A DNA stretch of 32,513 bases from an uncultured Burkholderiales bacterium. GTDB lineage: Bacteria > Pseudomonadota > Gammaproteobacteria > Burkholderiales > Burkholderiaceae_C. The DNA lies in assembly GCA_903953985.1 (NCBI GenBank), contig CAJBLW010000298.1, forward strand, positions 1-32,513. The letters are read 5' to 3'. The notes under the pieces are model-generated. The model did no database searches. It saw only the letters and a program-made list of their open reading frames with translations, and had not been told where the DNA came from. The position numbers were made by a program, and so were the translations under genes. Below, piece by piece: positions 7,920-16,114 of the stretch; position 1 is the first letter of the stretch; the number at the start of each line of letters is the position of its first letter.

Positions 7920-9104
7920 ATGCTTCGCTCGTTCACCCTGCAAAACTTCCAGTCGTTCAGAGAGCCCGTGCAGATATCGCTGGAACTGAACCGCCACACC
8001 CCTGAGGATGGCCGGTCCTGCACGTCTGCTCTTGGCACCCGCCTTTCCAAAGCCATCGCGGTCGTGGGCGCCAACGCAAGCGGTAAAACAACCTTGATCA
8101 AGTCGCTGGTCTTCGTCGACTGGTTCGTCAAGCACTCGTTTCATGCCAAGCCAGACGAACCGATTCCCCTGGCAGCCCACTTTTCGGCAACGACCGAGCC
8201 CAGCACCTTTGAGGTGGAGTTCGAGTTGGACGGCCGTGAATGGCGCTACCGTCTGGTTGCCTCAAGGGATCGCGTCTATCACGAGTCGCTTTACAGCAAA
8301 CAAAGCCGTGCATTCTCGTATGTCTTTACCCGCGAATGGAATCCTGAACGCAAGGGCTATACGGTCAAACAGCAGCAGTTCGGCATGCTTCAAAAGGAAG
8401 CTGAGAAGGTTCGCGAAAACGCATCGCTGATCTCGACGGCCGCCCAATACGAGGTTGGCCTGGCCTTGAAACTGGTGACGGCCAATGTCCTGAGTAACGT
8501 CCATGGTCTCGGTCGCCAGGCAATGGGCCAAGATCAGATCATGCGTGCCTCCGAGTTCTATGCCAAAAATACGGCCATTCGCGGCCAGATGGCGACCCTG
8601 TTGCATCAGTGGGATTTTGGCCTGTCGGATGTGCGTGTCGAGAAACACACGGTGACACGTGAAAGTGGCAAAATCGAAGAGATTCACATCCCCTTCGGCA
8701 TTCATCGCGTAGGCGACAAAGAACATCCTTTGATGTTTTTGCATGAATCCAGTGGTACCCAGGGCGCATTCATATTGCTGTCCCGCATCTTGCCGGCGCT
8801 GCAGCACGGTGGTCTGGTCGTGATCGATGAGCTTGAAGCAGATCTCCACCCGCACATGCTCACCCCTCTGCTGGATTTGTTCTTTTCTCCGAAAACCAAC
8901 CCGCACAATGCGCAGATCATTTTTACCTGCCACTCAATCGAGGTGTTGAGCCTGCTGCACAAGGCGCAAGTGGTACTGGTCGAAAAGGATGACAACTGCG
9001 AGAGCGATGCCTGGCGACTGGACAGCGTCAAGGGTGTTCGTGCCGACGATAACCTCTACGCCAAATACATGGCCGGTGCATACGGCGCCATTCCCCAACT
9101 GTGA
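7920..9104 (+). CDS. AAA/ABC-type ATPase, AbiLi/RloA-like
   Basis: Walker A GANASGKTTL, signature-like HESSGTQGAF, Walker B GGLVVIDELEADLHP, H-loop FTCHS. Confidence 0.9.
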   Translation: MLRSFTLQNFQSFREPVQISLELNRHTPEDGRSCTSALGTRLSKAIAVVGANASGKTTLIKSLVFVDWFVKHSFHAKPDEPIPLAAHFSATTEPSTFEVEFELDGREWRYRLVASRDRVYHESLYSKQSRAFSYVFTREWNPERKGYTVKQQQFGMLQKEAEKVRENASLISTAAQYEVGLALKLVTANVLSNVHGLGRQAMGQDQIMRASEFYAKNTAIRGQMATLLHQWDFGLSDVRVEKHTVTRESGKIEEIHIPFGIHRVGDKEHPLMFLHESSGTQGAFILLSRILPALQHGGLVVIDELEADLHPHMLTPLLDLFFSPKTNPHNAQIIFTCHSIEVLSLLHKAQVVLVEKDDNCESDAWRLDSVKGVRADDNLYAKYMAGAYGAIPQL

Positions 9105-9107
9105 GAG

Positions 9108-9620
9108 ATGGTGATGGCTCGAAAACAACATCAGGTTCGCAAAACGCTGTTGATCGTTGGCGAGGGGGATTCGGAGGAAGCGTTCCTCAAGCACCTGCGT
9201 GAACTTTATTGCTCCGGCGGCGCTGGAGTGGCTGTCACTGTGCGCAATGCGCATGGCAAAGGGCCGGAGAACGTCATCGATCATGCAACCCGACTGGCCA
9301 GAATCGCAAGCTTTGACAAACGCGTAGCACTGCTCGACACGGATATCCCCTGGACGGACAAGCTGAAAAAGGAAGCACGCAAAGCGAAGATCAACATGAT
9401 CGGCTCGATTCCTTGCTTCGAAGGGCTGCTGCTGGCGATCCTTGGGAAATATCCTGCCGCGCAATGTGCGGATTGCAAAAAAGCGATCAGTTTGCTGTTG
9501 GGTGTCGACCTGACGGAAAGGCAGAGTTATGCCAAGCATTTTCCGAAGCCGGTGCTCGATGCCGCCAGATTGAAGATCGTCGAATTGGACCAGCTGCTGG
9601 CGGTCTTCGAGGGGCGTTGA
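9108..9620 (+). CDS. RloB-family / TOPRIM-like protein (AbiLii-like)
   Basis: VGEGDSEEAFLKHL, VALLDTDIPW, IPCFEGLLLAIL acidic motifs; RloB-like length and position after the ATPase. Confidence 0.85.
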   Translation: MVMARKQHQVRKTLLIVGEGDSEEAFLKHLRELYCSGGAGVAVTVRNAHGKGPENVIDHATRLARIASFDKRVALLDTDIPWTDKLKKEARKAKINMIGSIPCFEGLLLAILGKYPAAQCADCKKAISLLLGVDLTERQSYAKHFPKPVLDAARLKIVELDQLLAVFEGR

Positions 9621-9646
9621 AAATTGAAACTGACCAGGGACATGCC

Positions 9647-9934
9647 ATGACCATTTCATCTGCCATCCACGACCGCCACCTACTGTCCTTCACCTATGAC
9701 GGATTCCCGAGGGTGGTTGAGCCCCACTGCTGTGGTACAGACAAAAAAGGACACCCGGCGCTTCGAGCTTACCAAGTGCAAGGCGGGAGTGAGTCCGGGG
9801 AGTACGTGGGCTGGAAGCTGTTCCACATCCGCGAGATTCGGCACCTCACGATTCTCCCCGGTAAATTTCCCGGGCCGCGTCCTGATTACAAACGGAACGA
9901 CAAAGCTTTCCTTCGCATCGAAGCGCAGATCTGA
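9647..9934 (+). CDS. WYL-like small protein
   Basis: MTISSAIHDRHLLSFTYDGFPRVVEPHCCGTDKKGHPALRAYQVQGGSESGEYVGWKLFHIREIRHLTIL resembles a standalone WYL-type fold. Confidence 0.65.
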   Translation: MTISSAIHDRHLLSFTYDGFPRVVEPHCCGTDKKGHPALRAYQVQGGSESGEYVGWKLFHIREIRHLTILPGKFPGPRPDYKRNDKAFLRIEAQI

Positions 9935-9996
9935 GCTCTACGTCCGAAATTTGCATGCGTTTTTCGGACTGAATATCCTCGCGCAGCGCGGAAAAT

Positions 9997-10023
9997 GCGC
10001 TTGGCTTCATTGCCAACCAGCGC
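9997..10023 (+). repeat. Dispersed leader motif copy 2 (GCGCTTGGCTTCATTGCCAACCAGCGC)
   Basis: Matches the five-copy motif; 34 nt before ATG 10058; foldable as GCGCTTGGC-TTCATT-GCCA-(ACC)-AGCGC. Confidence 0.8.
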
Positions 10024-10057
10024 CTCAATGGTGGTCATTCAACATCAATGAGTCACC

Positions 10058-10264
10058 ATGGAAATCCGACACCTGAATCAAAAGCAGCTGGCTGAACGCT
10101 GGCAGATCAGCGAAGCATCTCTTGAGCGTTGGCGCTCTGAAAAACTTGGCCCTGATTATCTCAAGCTGCATGGTCGGGTCTTATACCGACAACAAGACAT
10201 CGAAGCATTCGAGTCGCGCTGCTTGAGAAGCATGCGGCCTCAGGCCGACAGCGCAAGCCCCTGA
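10058..10264 (+). CDS. HTH (excisionase/MerR-like) DNA-binding protein, paralogue A
   Basis: LNQKQLAERWQISEASLERWRSEKLGPDYLKLHGRVLYRQQDIEAFE. Confidence 0.85.
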   Translation: MEIRHLNQKQLAERWQISEASLERWRSEKLGPDYLKLHGRVLYRQQDIEAFESRCLRSMRPQADSASP

Positions 10265-10394
10265 TCCAGGCCTCGCACGGCCGAATCTCCAAGAACATGC
10301 CCGTTTCGACCGGCACAGGCAGCCATTGCCCGATCTGCCCACCCTTTGCGTCCACCTTGCCCACCGGTTTGCCCACCCCCTGAATCCCAAACTG

Positions 10395-10438
10395 CACTCA
10401 CGTTTTCGCAATCACCTGAAAGGAGATCAACGTGAGTG
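10395..10438. repeat. 10-bp perfect inverted repeat spanning RBS and start codon of the second HTH gene
   Basis: CACTCACGTT (10395-10404)/AACGTGAGTG (10429-10438); RBS aaggag in the loop, GTG start in the 3' arm. Confidence 0.8.
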
Positions 10439-10644
10439 TCAAACACCTGAATCAGCGCCAACTGGCTGAGCGCTGGAATGTCGCGGAGGCCACGCTCGAG
10501 CGCTGGCGATCCGCCGGTATCGGGCCGGTGTATCTGAAATTGCAGGGTCGCGTCCTATACCGCGTCGAGGACATCGAGGAGTACGAGGCGAGGAGTCTGC
10601 ACAGCAGCACGTCGTCGCGCGTGGTGGCAGGAGGTGTGGCATGA
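10432..10644 (+). CDS. HTH (excisionase/MerR-like) DNA-binding protein, paralogue B
   Basis: LNQRQLAERWNVAEATLERWRSAGIGPVYLKLQGRVLYRVEDIEEYE; GTG start with strong RBS. Confidence 0.85.
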   Translation: MSVKHLNQRQLAERWNVAEATLERWRSAGIGPVYLKLQGRVLYRVEDIEEYEARSLHSSTSSRVVAGGVA

Positions 10645-11123
10645 ACCTGCCCCATCTGCCCTCTCAGCACGAAGATGTGCTGTCCATCCCGGCGACCGCA
10701 CTGGCCGCATTCGATGCCCGCAGCCTGTTCCAGCTGAAGACGCTGGCCGCCGACCGTCTGGCCACTGCCAAGGCTGAAGTCGATCACATCGAACACGCCC
10801 TGAACTTGAAGTATGCCGAGCGCGCTAAGCATCTGCGCATGGTCGCAGGCAAAGACAGCGGTGTGGTGCATTTCGACGATGGCGAGGTGCGCATCACGGC
10901 TGACCTGCCCAAGAAGGTCGAGTGGGATCAGGCGCTGCTGGCCAACCTGGATGCACGCATTGCCGCCAACGGCGACAACCCCCGCGAATTTATCGACGTC
11001 AGTTATCGCGTCTCAGAGACCAAGTTCTCCGCCTGGGCCAGTGCCCTGCGCGAGCAATTCATCCCCGCGCGAACCGTGAAGGTGGGCAAGCCCAGCTTCC
11101 GTCTCGCCCTGCTTTCGGAGTAA
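10641..11123 (+). CDS. Hypothetical phage protein
   Basis: 160 aa, ATGA overlap with the upstream gene, continuous operon. Confidence 0.8.
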   Translation: MNLPHLPSQHEDVLSIPATALAAFDARSLFQLKTLAADRLATAKAEVDHIEHALNLKYAERAKHLRMVAGKDSGVVHFDDGEVRITADLPKKVEWDQALLANLDARIAANGDNPREFIDVSYRVSETKFSAWASALREQFIPARTVKVGKPSFRLALLSE

Positions 11124-11128
11124 TCACC

Positions 11129-11413
11129 ATGTTCAAAAACCTCATCGAATCCCTGCGCAAAAAAACCTTGTCCCTGTCGGACCTGCCGGAAACCATCCGC
11201 GTCCCGGGTCACGCCGGGCAGACCGAGATCGACCGCCTTCCGCTCGACCAAGCATCGGTCGATGACCTCGCCTTTGCCATCCAGGGGCTGGAAGCCCGCT
11301 CGTCTGAGATCTCCTGCCAGTTGCATTCCCTGCGCCGCCTGCACGACCTGGCGCGCGCCCGGGGTGCGCTCGGCACGGACAAGGTCACCGAGATCTTTGG
11401 TGGGGAGGTCTGA
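11129..11413 (+). CDS. Hypothetical phage protein
   Basis: 94 aa, MFKNLIESLRKKTLSLSDLPETIRV.... Confidence 0.7.
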   Translation: MFKNLIESLRKKTLSLSDLPETIRVPGHAGQTEIDRLPLDQASVDDLAFAIQGLEARSSEISCQLHSLRRLHDLARARGALGTDKVTEIFGGEV

Positions 11414-11414
11414 T

Positions 11415-12218
11415 ATGAGCTTTCCCTTCATCACCGCCGAGCAGCGCCTCGCAGAAAAGCGTGGCTCCAAGGGCGTCATTCTTGGGCCATCAGGTGTGGG
11501 CAAAACCACGCTGCTCAAAACCGCCGATGCGACCCGCACCCTGTTCATTGACCTGGAGGCTGGCGATCTGGCCGTGCTGGATTGGCCTGGCGACAGCGTG
11601 CGGCCACGCACCTGGCAGGAATGCCGCGATCTGGCCTGCTACATCGGTGGCCCGAACCCCGCGCTGCGTGACGACCAGTCCTACAGCCAGGCGCATTACG
11701 ACCAAGTGTGTGCCTTGTATGGCGATCCCGCCATGCTGGCCAAGTACTCGCTGATCTTTGTGGACTCGATCACGGTTGCGGGACGCCTGTGTCTGCAGTG
11801 GGCCAAGGGGCAGCCGCAGGCCTTCTCCGAAAAAACCGGCAAGCCCGACACACGCGGTGCCTATGGGCTGCATGCCAGCGAACTGGTCGGGTGGCTCACC
11901 CAGTTGCAGCATGTCCGTGACAAGGACATCTGGCTGGTCGGGATCCTCGACGAAAAGCTCGATGACTTCAACCGCAAGGTGTTCAGCCCTCAGATCGAAG
12001 GCTCCAAAGCCGCGCTGGAACTGCCCGGCATTGTCGATCAGGTCATCTCGATGGTGGTGCTCAAGTCGGATGACGGCACCCCTTATCGCGCCTTTGTCTG
12101 CCAGCACATCAACCCCTGGGGCTACCCCGCCAAAGACCGTTCCGGACGACTGGAAGTCGTCGAGGAGCCGCATCTGGGCCGCCTCATTTCCAAGATCACT
12201 GCGCCGCGCGCGCAATAA
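11415..12218 (+). CDS. Phage nucleotide-binding ATPase (AAA_24/Sak4-like)
   Basis: ILGPSGVGKTTLLKT Walker A, YSLIFVDSITVAGRL Walker B; position before an SSB-like gene. Confidence 0.85.
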   Translation: MSFPFITAEQRLAEKRGSKGVILGPSGVGKTTLLKTADATRTLFIDLEAGDLAVLDWPGDSVRPRTWQECRDLACYIGGPNPALRDDQSYSQAHYDQVCALYGDPAMLAKYSLIFVDSITVAGRLCLQWAKGQPQAFSEKTGKPDTRGAYGLHASELVGWLTQLQHVRDKDIWLVGILDEKLDDFNRKVFSPQIEGSKAALELPGIVDQVISMVVLKSDDGTPYRAFVCQHINPWGYPAKDRSGRLEVVEEPHLGRLISKITAPRAQ

Positions 12219-12232
12219 GCAGGAGAGTATTC

Positions 12233-12853
12233 ATGAACAGCTACAGCAATAACGCCGCCTGGAATGACTTCAACGATGCCGAAGACCAGCGCGAGTACGC
12301 CCTAATCCCACCCAAAACCCTGGCCAAGGTCATCATGGCCATTCGCCCGGGTGGGTATGACGATCCAAGCCAAGGCTGGACTGGCGGTTACGCGACCCGT
12401 TCCGACAAGACCGGTGCGATCTATCTCAACGCCAAGTTCACCATTCTGGAAGGACCGTTTGCCAAACGCGTGGTGTTCGGGCTGATTGGCCTGTCCAGTC
12501 CCAAGGGCCCGGAGTGGACCCATATCGGGCGTAGCTTCCTGCGCGCCATTCTGAACTCGGCACGAGGCATACATCCGGCAGACAACTCGCCACAGGCGCA
12601 GAGTGCGCGCCGCATCAAGGGCTTTGCCGATCTGGATGGTGTGGAGTTTGTCGCCCGCATTGATGTCGAGAAGGATCAGAACGGCGACGACAAGAACGTG
12701 ATAAAGGCCGCCATTCAGCCGGATCACAAAGAGTATGCCGTGCTGATGGGGCAGCCGATGCGCACCCCAAGCCAAGCGCCTTCGGCTCCCACCGGTACGC
12801 CCCCTATGACATCGGCGCCGGCCGTTCCCACTCGTCCTGCCTGGGCGCAATAA
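12233..12853 (+). CDS. Putative single-stranded DNA-binding protein
   Basis: Follows the Sak4-like ATPase; Pro/Thr/Ala-rich C-terminal tail; 'GAIYLNAKFTILEGPFAKRVVFGLIGL'. Confidence 0.6.
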   Translation: MNSYSNNAAWNDFNDAEDQREYALIPPKTLAKVIMAIRPGGYDDPSQGWTGGYATRSDKTGAIYLNAKFTILEGPFAKRVVFGLIGLSSPKGPEWTHIGRSFLRAILNSARGIHPADNSPQAQSARRIKGFADLDGVEFVARIDVEKDQNGDDKNVIKAAIQPDHKEYAVLMGQPMRTPSQAPSAPTGTPPMTSAPAVPTRPAWAQ

Positions 12854-12865
12854 GGAGGACTACCC

Positions 12866-14548
12866 ATGATGCTGCGTCCTCGGCAGCGGGAATTCGTCAT
12901 CCGCTGCGTCACGGCCCTGAAAGCCCATGGCAACACCCTCGGTGTGGCGCCGACCGGTGCAGGCAAGACGATCTGCCTGTCCGGCACCGCCGGGGAGTTT
13001 CTTCAACATCCGGAGGCCAAGGCCTGCATCTTGGCGCACCGCGACGAATTGACCGCGCAAAACCTGGCGAAGTTTGGCCGCGTCAATCCGCACGTCAGCA
13101 CCTCGGTCTTCGATGCCCACCAGAAATCGTGGTCGGGTCAGGCCACCTTTGCCATGGTGCAAACCTTGGCACGCAACCTGGAGCAGATGCCCACGCTGGA
13201 CATGCTGGTGATCGACGAGGCTCACCACTGCGCGGCGCCCACCTACCGACAGATCATCGACTCGGTCTTGGCCAAGAACCCGCATGCGCTGATTTACGGC
13301 GTGACTGCTACGCCCAATCGCGGGGATGGCAAGGGCCTGCGTGAGGTGTTCTCCAATGTCGCAGACCAGATCAGGTTGGGCGAGCTGATCCGCTCTGGGC
13401 ATTTGGTGCCACCACGCACCTTCGTGGTCGATGTCGGAACGCGTGACGCACTCGACGGCGTGCGCAAACTGACCGATGACTACGACATGAATGCCGTGGC
13501 GTCGATCATGAACACCACGCCTGTCAATGCGGCGGTGGTCCAGCATTGGCAGGCGCATGCCGCCCGTCGCAAGACCATTGCATTCGCCGCCACCGTCGAT
13601 CATGCCCATGCCGTCTGCCAGGCCTTCAACGCGGCGGGGGTTCGGGCCGCAGTGGTTCATGGCGAGATGACACCTGCAGAACGTCAGTCCACGCTGAGGT
13701 CCTATGAATCCGGCGATGTAACGGTGCTGGTCAATGTCGCCGTGCTCACAGAAGGGTACGACTACACGCCCACCTCCTGCATCGTGCTGCTGCGCCCCAG
13801 TTCCTACAAGTCCACGTTGATCCAGATGGTCGGACGCGGCCTGCGCGTGGTCGACCCTGCCGAGCACCCCGGCGTCATCAAGACCGATTGCGTGGTGCTG
13901 GACTTTGGCACCGCCTCTCTGCGCCATGGCAGTCTGGAGCAGGAAGTCGATCTGGATGGTTTTGCCAGTGATGGCGAGGCGCCGACCAAGCGCTGCCCGC
14001 AGTGCGATGCAGAAGTGCCGATGGCCAGTCGCGAGTGTCCGCTCTGTGGCCACAGCTTTGCCAAGGCGATCGAGGAAGCGCGTCACCAAATCAGCGATTT
14101 TGTGATGACCGAAATCGATCTGCTCAAGCGCTCCAACTTCGCCTGGTGCGACCTTTTCGGCGACGACTGCGCGCTGCTGGCCACCGGTTTCAAAGCCTGG
14201 GCGGGTGTCTTCTTCCTAGGTGGGCGTTGGTACGCGGTGGGTGGTGCCGAAAAGTTGTCTCCTCGCTTGTTGGGTGCAGGGGAGCGCACGGTGTGTTTGG
14301 CCCAGGCCAATGACTGGCTCAACGACCAGGAAGTTGACGATGCCGCTCACAAGACCCGCCGCTGGTTGCAGGAGTCGCCCACACCTGGGCAACTGCGTTA
14401 CCTGCCTGCGCCGCTGCGCGCGGATTTCAGCCTGACCCGCTATCAGGTCTCAGCGCTGTTGACCTTTCAGTTCAACAAGGCGGCAATTCAGCGCCTGGTT
14501 GCCGCAGCCAACGATGCGGTGATGGCCGAGTTTCGGGAGGCTGCGTGA
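12866..14548 (+). CDS. DEAD/DEAH-box helicase with C-terminal zinc ribbon
   Basis: GVAPTGAGKTICL, VIDEAHHCAAP, YGVTATPNR, QMVGRGLRV; CPQCDAEVPMASRECPLCGHSF. Confidence 0.95.
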   Translation: MMLRPRQREFVIRCVTALKAHGNTLGVAPTGAGKTICLSGTAGEFLQHPEAKACILAHRDELTAQNLAKFGRVNPHVSTSVFDAHQKSWSGQATFAMVQTLARNLEQMPTLDMLVIDEAHHCAAPTYRQIIDSVLAKNPHALIYGVTATPNRGDGKGLREVFSNVADQIRLGELIRSGHLVPPRTFVVDVGTRDALDGVRKLTDDYDMNAVASIMNTTPVNAAVVQHWQAHAARRKTIAFAATVDHAHAVCQAFNAAGVRAAVVHGEMTPAERQSTLRSYESGDVTVLVNVAVLTEGYDYTPTSCIVLLRPSSYKSTLIQMVGRGLRVVDPAEHPGVIKTDCVVLDFGTASLRHGSLEQEVDLDGFASDGEAPTKRCPQCDAEVPMASRECPLCGHSFAKAIEEARHQISDFVMTEIDLLKRSNFAWCDLFGDDCALLATGFKAWAGVFFLGGRWYAVGGAEKLSPRLLGAGERTVCLAQANDWLNDQEVDDAAHKTRRWLQESPTPGQLRYLPAPLRADFSLTRYQVSALLTFQFNKAAIQRLVAAANDAVMAEFREAA

Positions 14549-14991
14549 GATGTGCTGTGTGTTCCCGTCAAGCCAAAGGCCTGGGGTATTTCAACCCACG
14601 CTTACGGCGTTCCGACCCCCGCCGCTACAACGACCGGTGGGTGTTCTGCTCCATGCGGTGCCAGAACGCCTTCTCCCGACTGATGGAGCGCCTGACCCCG
14701 CTTCAGGAGGAGGCCGTGATTGACCCCAGCGACATGGAGATCGCCGCTATGCGATCGGCACTCGGCCCCTTAGGCGAGTACGTCGCCTCCATCGGCATGG
14801 ATCGCCCTTTAGCCGACTACGGCAAGGACGAAGTCCTGCGCCTGGTGGAGGTCGTGGTCGACGCCTATCAGGCCCACATGTTGGCCGAGCACGAACGCAT
14901 GGTCGAGCGCGATCGCACTTTCTTTGAACAACTCGCCAGCCGCAAGGCCACTGCCAGCACGGGTGGCGATCACCACAGGATTCCATTTTGA
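14545..14991 (+). CDS. Zn-finger protein, DUF6511-like
   Basis: RCAVCSRQAKGLGYFNPRLRRSDPRRYNDRWVFCSMRCQNAFSRL; GTG start overlapping the helicase stop. Confidence 0.75.
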   Translation: MRCAVCSRQAKGLGYFNPRLRRSDPRRYNDRWVFCSMRCQNAFSRLMERLTPLQEEAVIDPSDMEIAAMRSALGPLGEYVASIGMDRPLADYGKDEVLRLVEVVVDAYQAHMLAEHERMVERDRTFFEQLASRKATASTGGDHHRIPF

Positions 14992-15773
14992 TGATCGACC
15001 TGAACCATCAACCCAAATTTCACGAGCAGGTGTCAATGCTGCTGGATGCAGCCTTGCAAGCCGAGCGCAGCCAGCAGGCCCGCCGGCGCTATCTGGGCGC
15101 CTCACGCCTCGGTGTCCCCTGCGAGCGCGCCCTGCAATACGAGTACGTCGACGCGCCGGTGGACGACGGTGCCGAGCTGCCTGGTCGCACGCTGCGGATC
15201 TTTGAAGTCGGCCATGTCATGGAGGACCTGGCCATTCGCTGGCTGCGCCTGGCTGGCTTCGACCTCTACACCCGCAAGCAGGATGGCGAGCAATTTGGCT
15301 TCTCCGTCGCGGGTGGCCGCATCCAGGGGCATATCGACGGCGTGATCGCTGGTGCTCCTGCCGACCTGGATTTGTCGTTTCCCATGCTCTGGGAGTGCAA
15401 GACCATGAACGACAAACACTGGCGCGACACTGCCAAAAAGGGCGTGACCGTGACCAAGCCGATCTACGCCGCGCAAATGGCGATCTATCAGGCGTACATG
15501 GAGCCGAGCATTCCTGGCATCGCATCTCAGCCTGCGTTGTTCACCGCCATCAACAAGGACACCCAGGAGCTTTGGTTGGAGCTGGTGCCGTTTGATGCAG
15601 CGCTTGCGCAGCGCATGTCTGATCGCGCTGTCAAAGTCATCCAGGCGACCGAGGCTGGTGAATTGCTGCCGCGCGTGGCGTCTGAGCCGAGTTTCTACGA
15701 GTGCAAGTATTGCGCCTGGGCGCGTCGGTGTTGGCGCGAGCAGGGTGTGAGCGCATCGGGGGTGCAGTCATGA
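14991..15773 (+). CDS. PD-(D/E)XK nuclease, Cas4/RecB-like
   Basis: GHIDGVIAG...MLWECKTM catalytic-type motifs; cysteines near the N-terminus (PCERA) and CKYCAWARRCW at the C-terminus. Confidence 0.85.
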   Translation: MIDLNHQPKFHEQVSMLLDAALQAERSQQARRRYLGASRLGVPCERALQYEYVDAPVDDGAELPGRTLRIFEVGHVMEDLAIRWLRLAGFDLYTRKQDGEQFGFSVAGGRIQGHIDGVIAGAPADLDLSFPMLWECKTMNDKHWRDTAKKGVTVTKPIYAAQMAIYQAYMEPSIPGIASQPALFTAINKDTQELWLELVPFDAALAQRMSDRAVKVIQATEAGELLPRVASEPSFYECKYCAWARRCWREQGVSASGVQS

Positions 15774-16114
15774 ATGCGCGTCTTCCTCAACCCGTCATCG
15801 AGGCATTGACGGTGACCACTCGTCGCCAGAAACCCCTGATCGGTGCATCCCTGCTGGAGCGTCTGCTACTTCGCCATGTCGCTGTCGTGTGTCCGGAGTC
15901 GCGACTGGTCGTGGCTGTCATCAAACAGGCATTCATTGACCTGTGTTCGCCCTCTAAACATCTGCGCACTGAGGCCAGACGTTTCTTTCGAGACGGGCGC
16001 CTGGAGCTGTGGTGCGACCAGGTCGGTCTGTCCCCCAACTTCATGCGAGAGATCGCGACCAAGGCTGGCTACTTGAATCCGGCAGACACCGATGAAGGAG
16101 GTGTCCATGCTTGA
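15770..16114 (+). CDS. Hypothetical phage protein
   Basis: 114 aa; ATGA overlap with the nuclease gene. Confidence 0.75.
   Translation: MNARLPQPVIEALTVTTRRQKPLIGASLLERLLLRHVAVVCPESRLVVAVIKQAFIDLCSPSKHLRTEARRFFRDGRLELWCDQVGLSPNFMREIATKAGYLNPADTDEGGVHA

Noticed and set aside
12860-14089. 409-aa reverse ORF opposite the helicase
   Set aside because: Mirror ORF of a clear DEAD/DEAH helicase; no domain pattern and no RBS.
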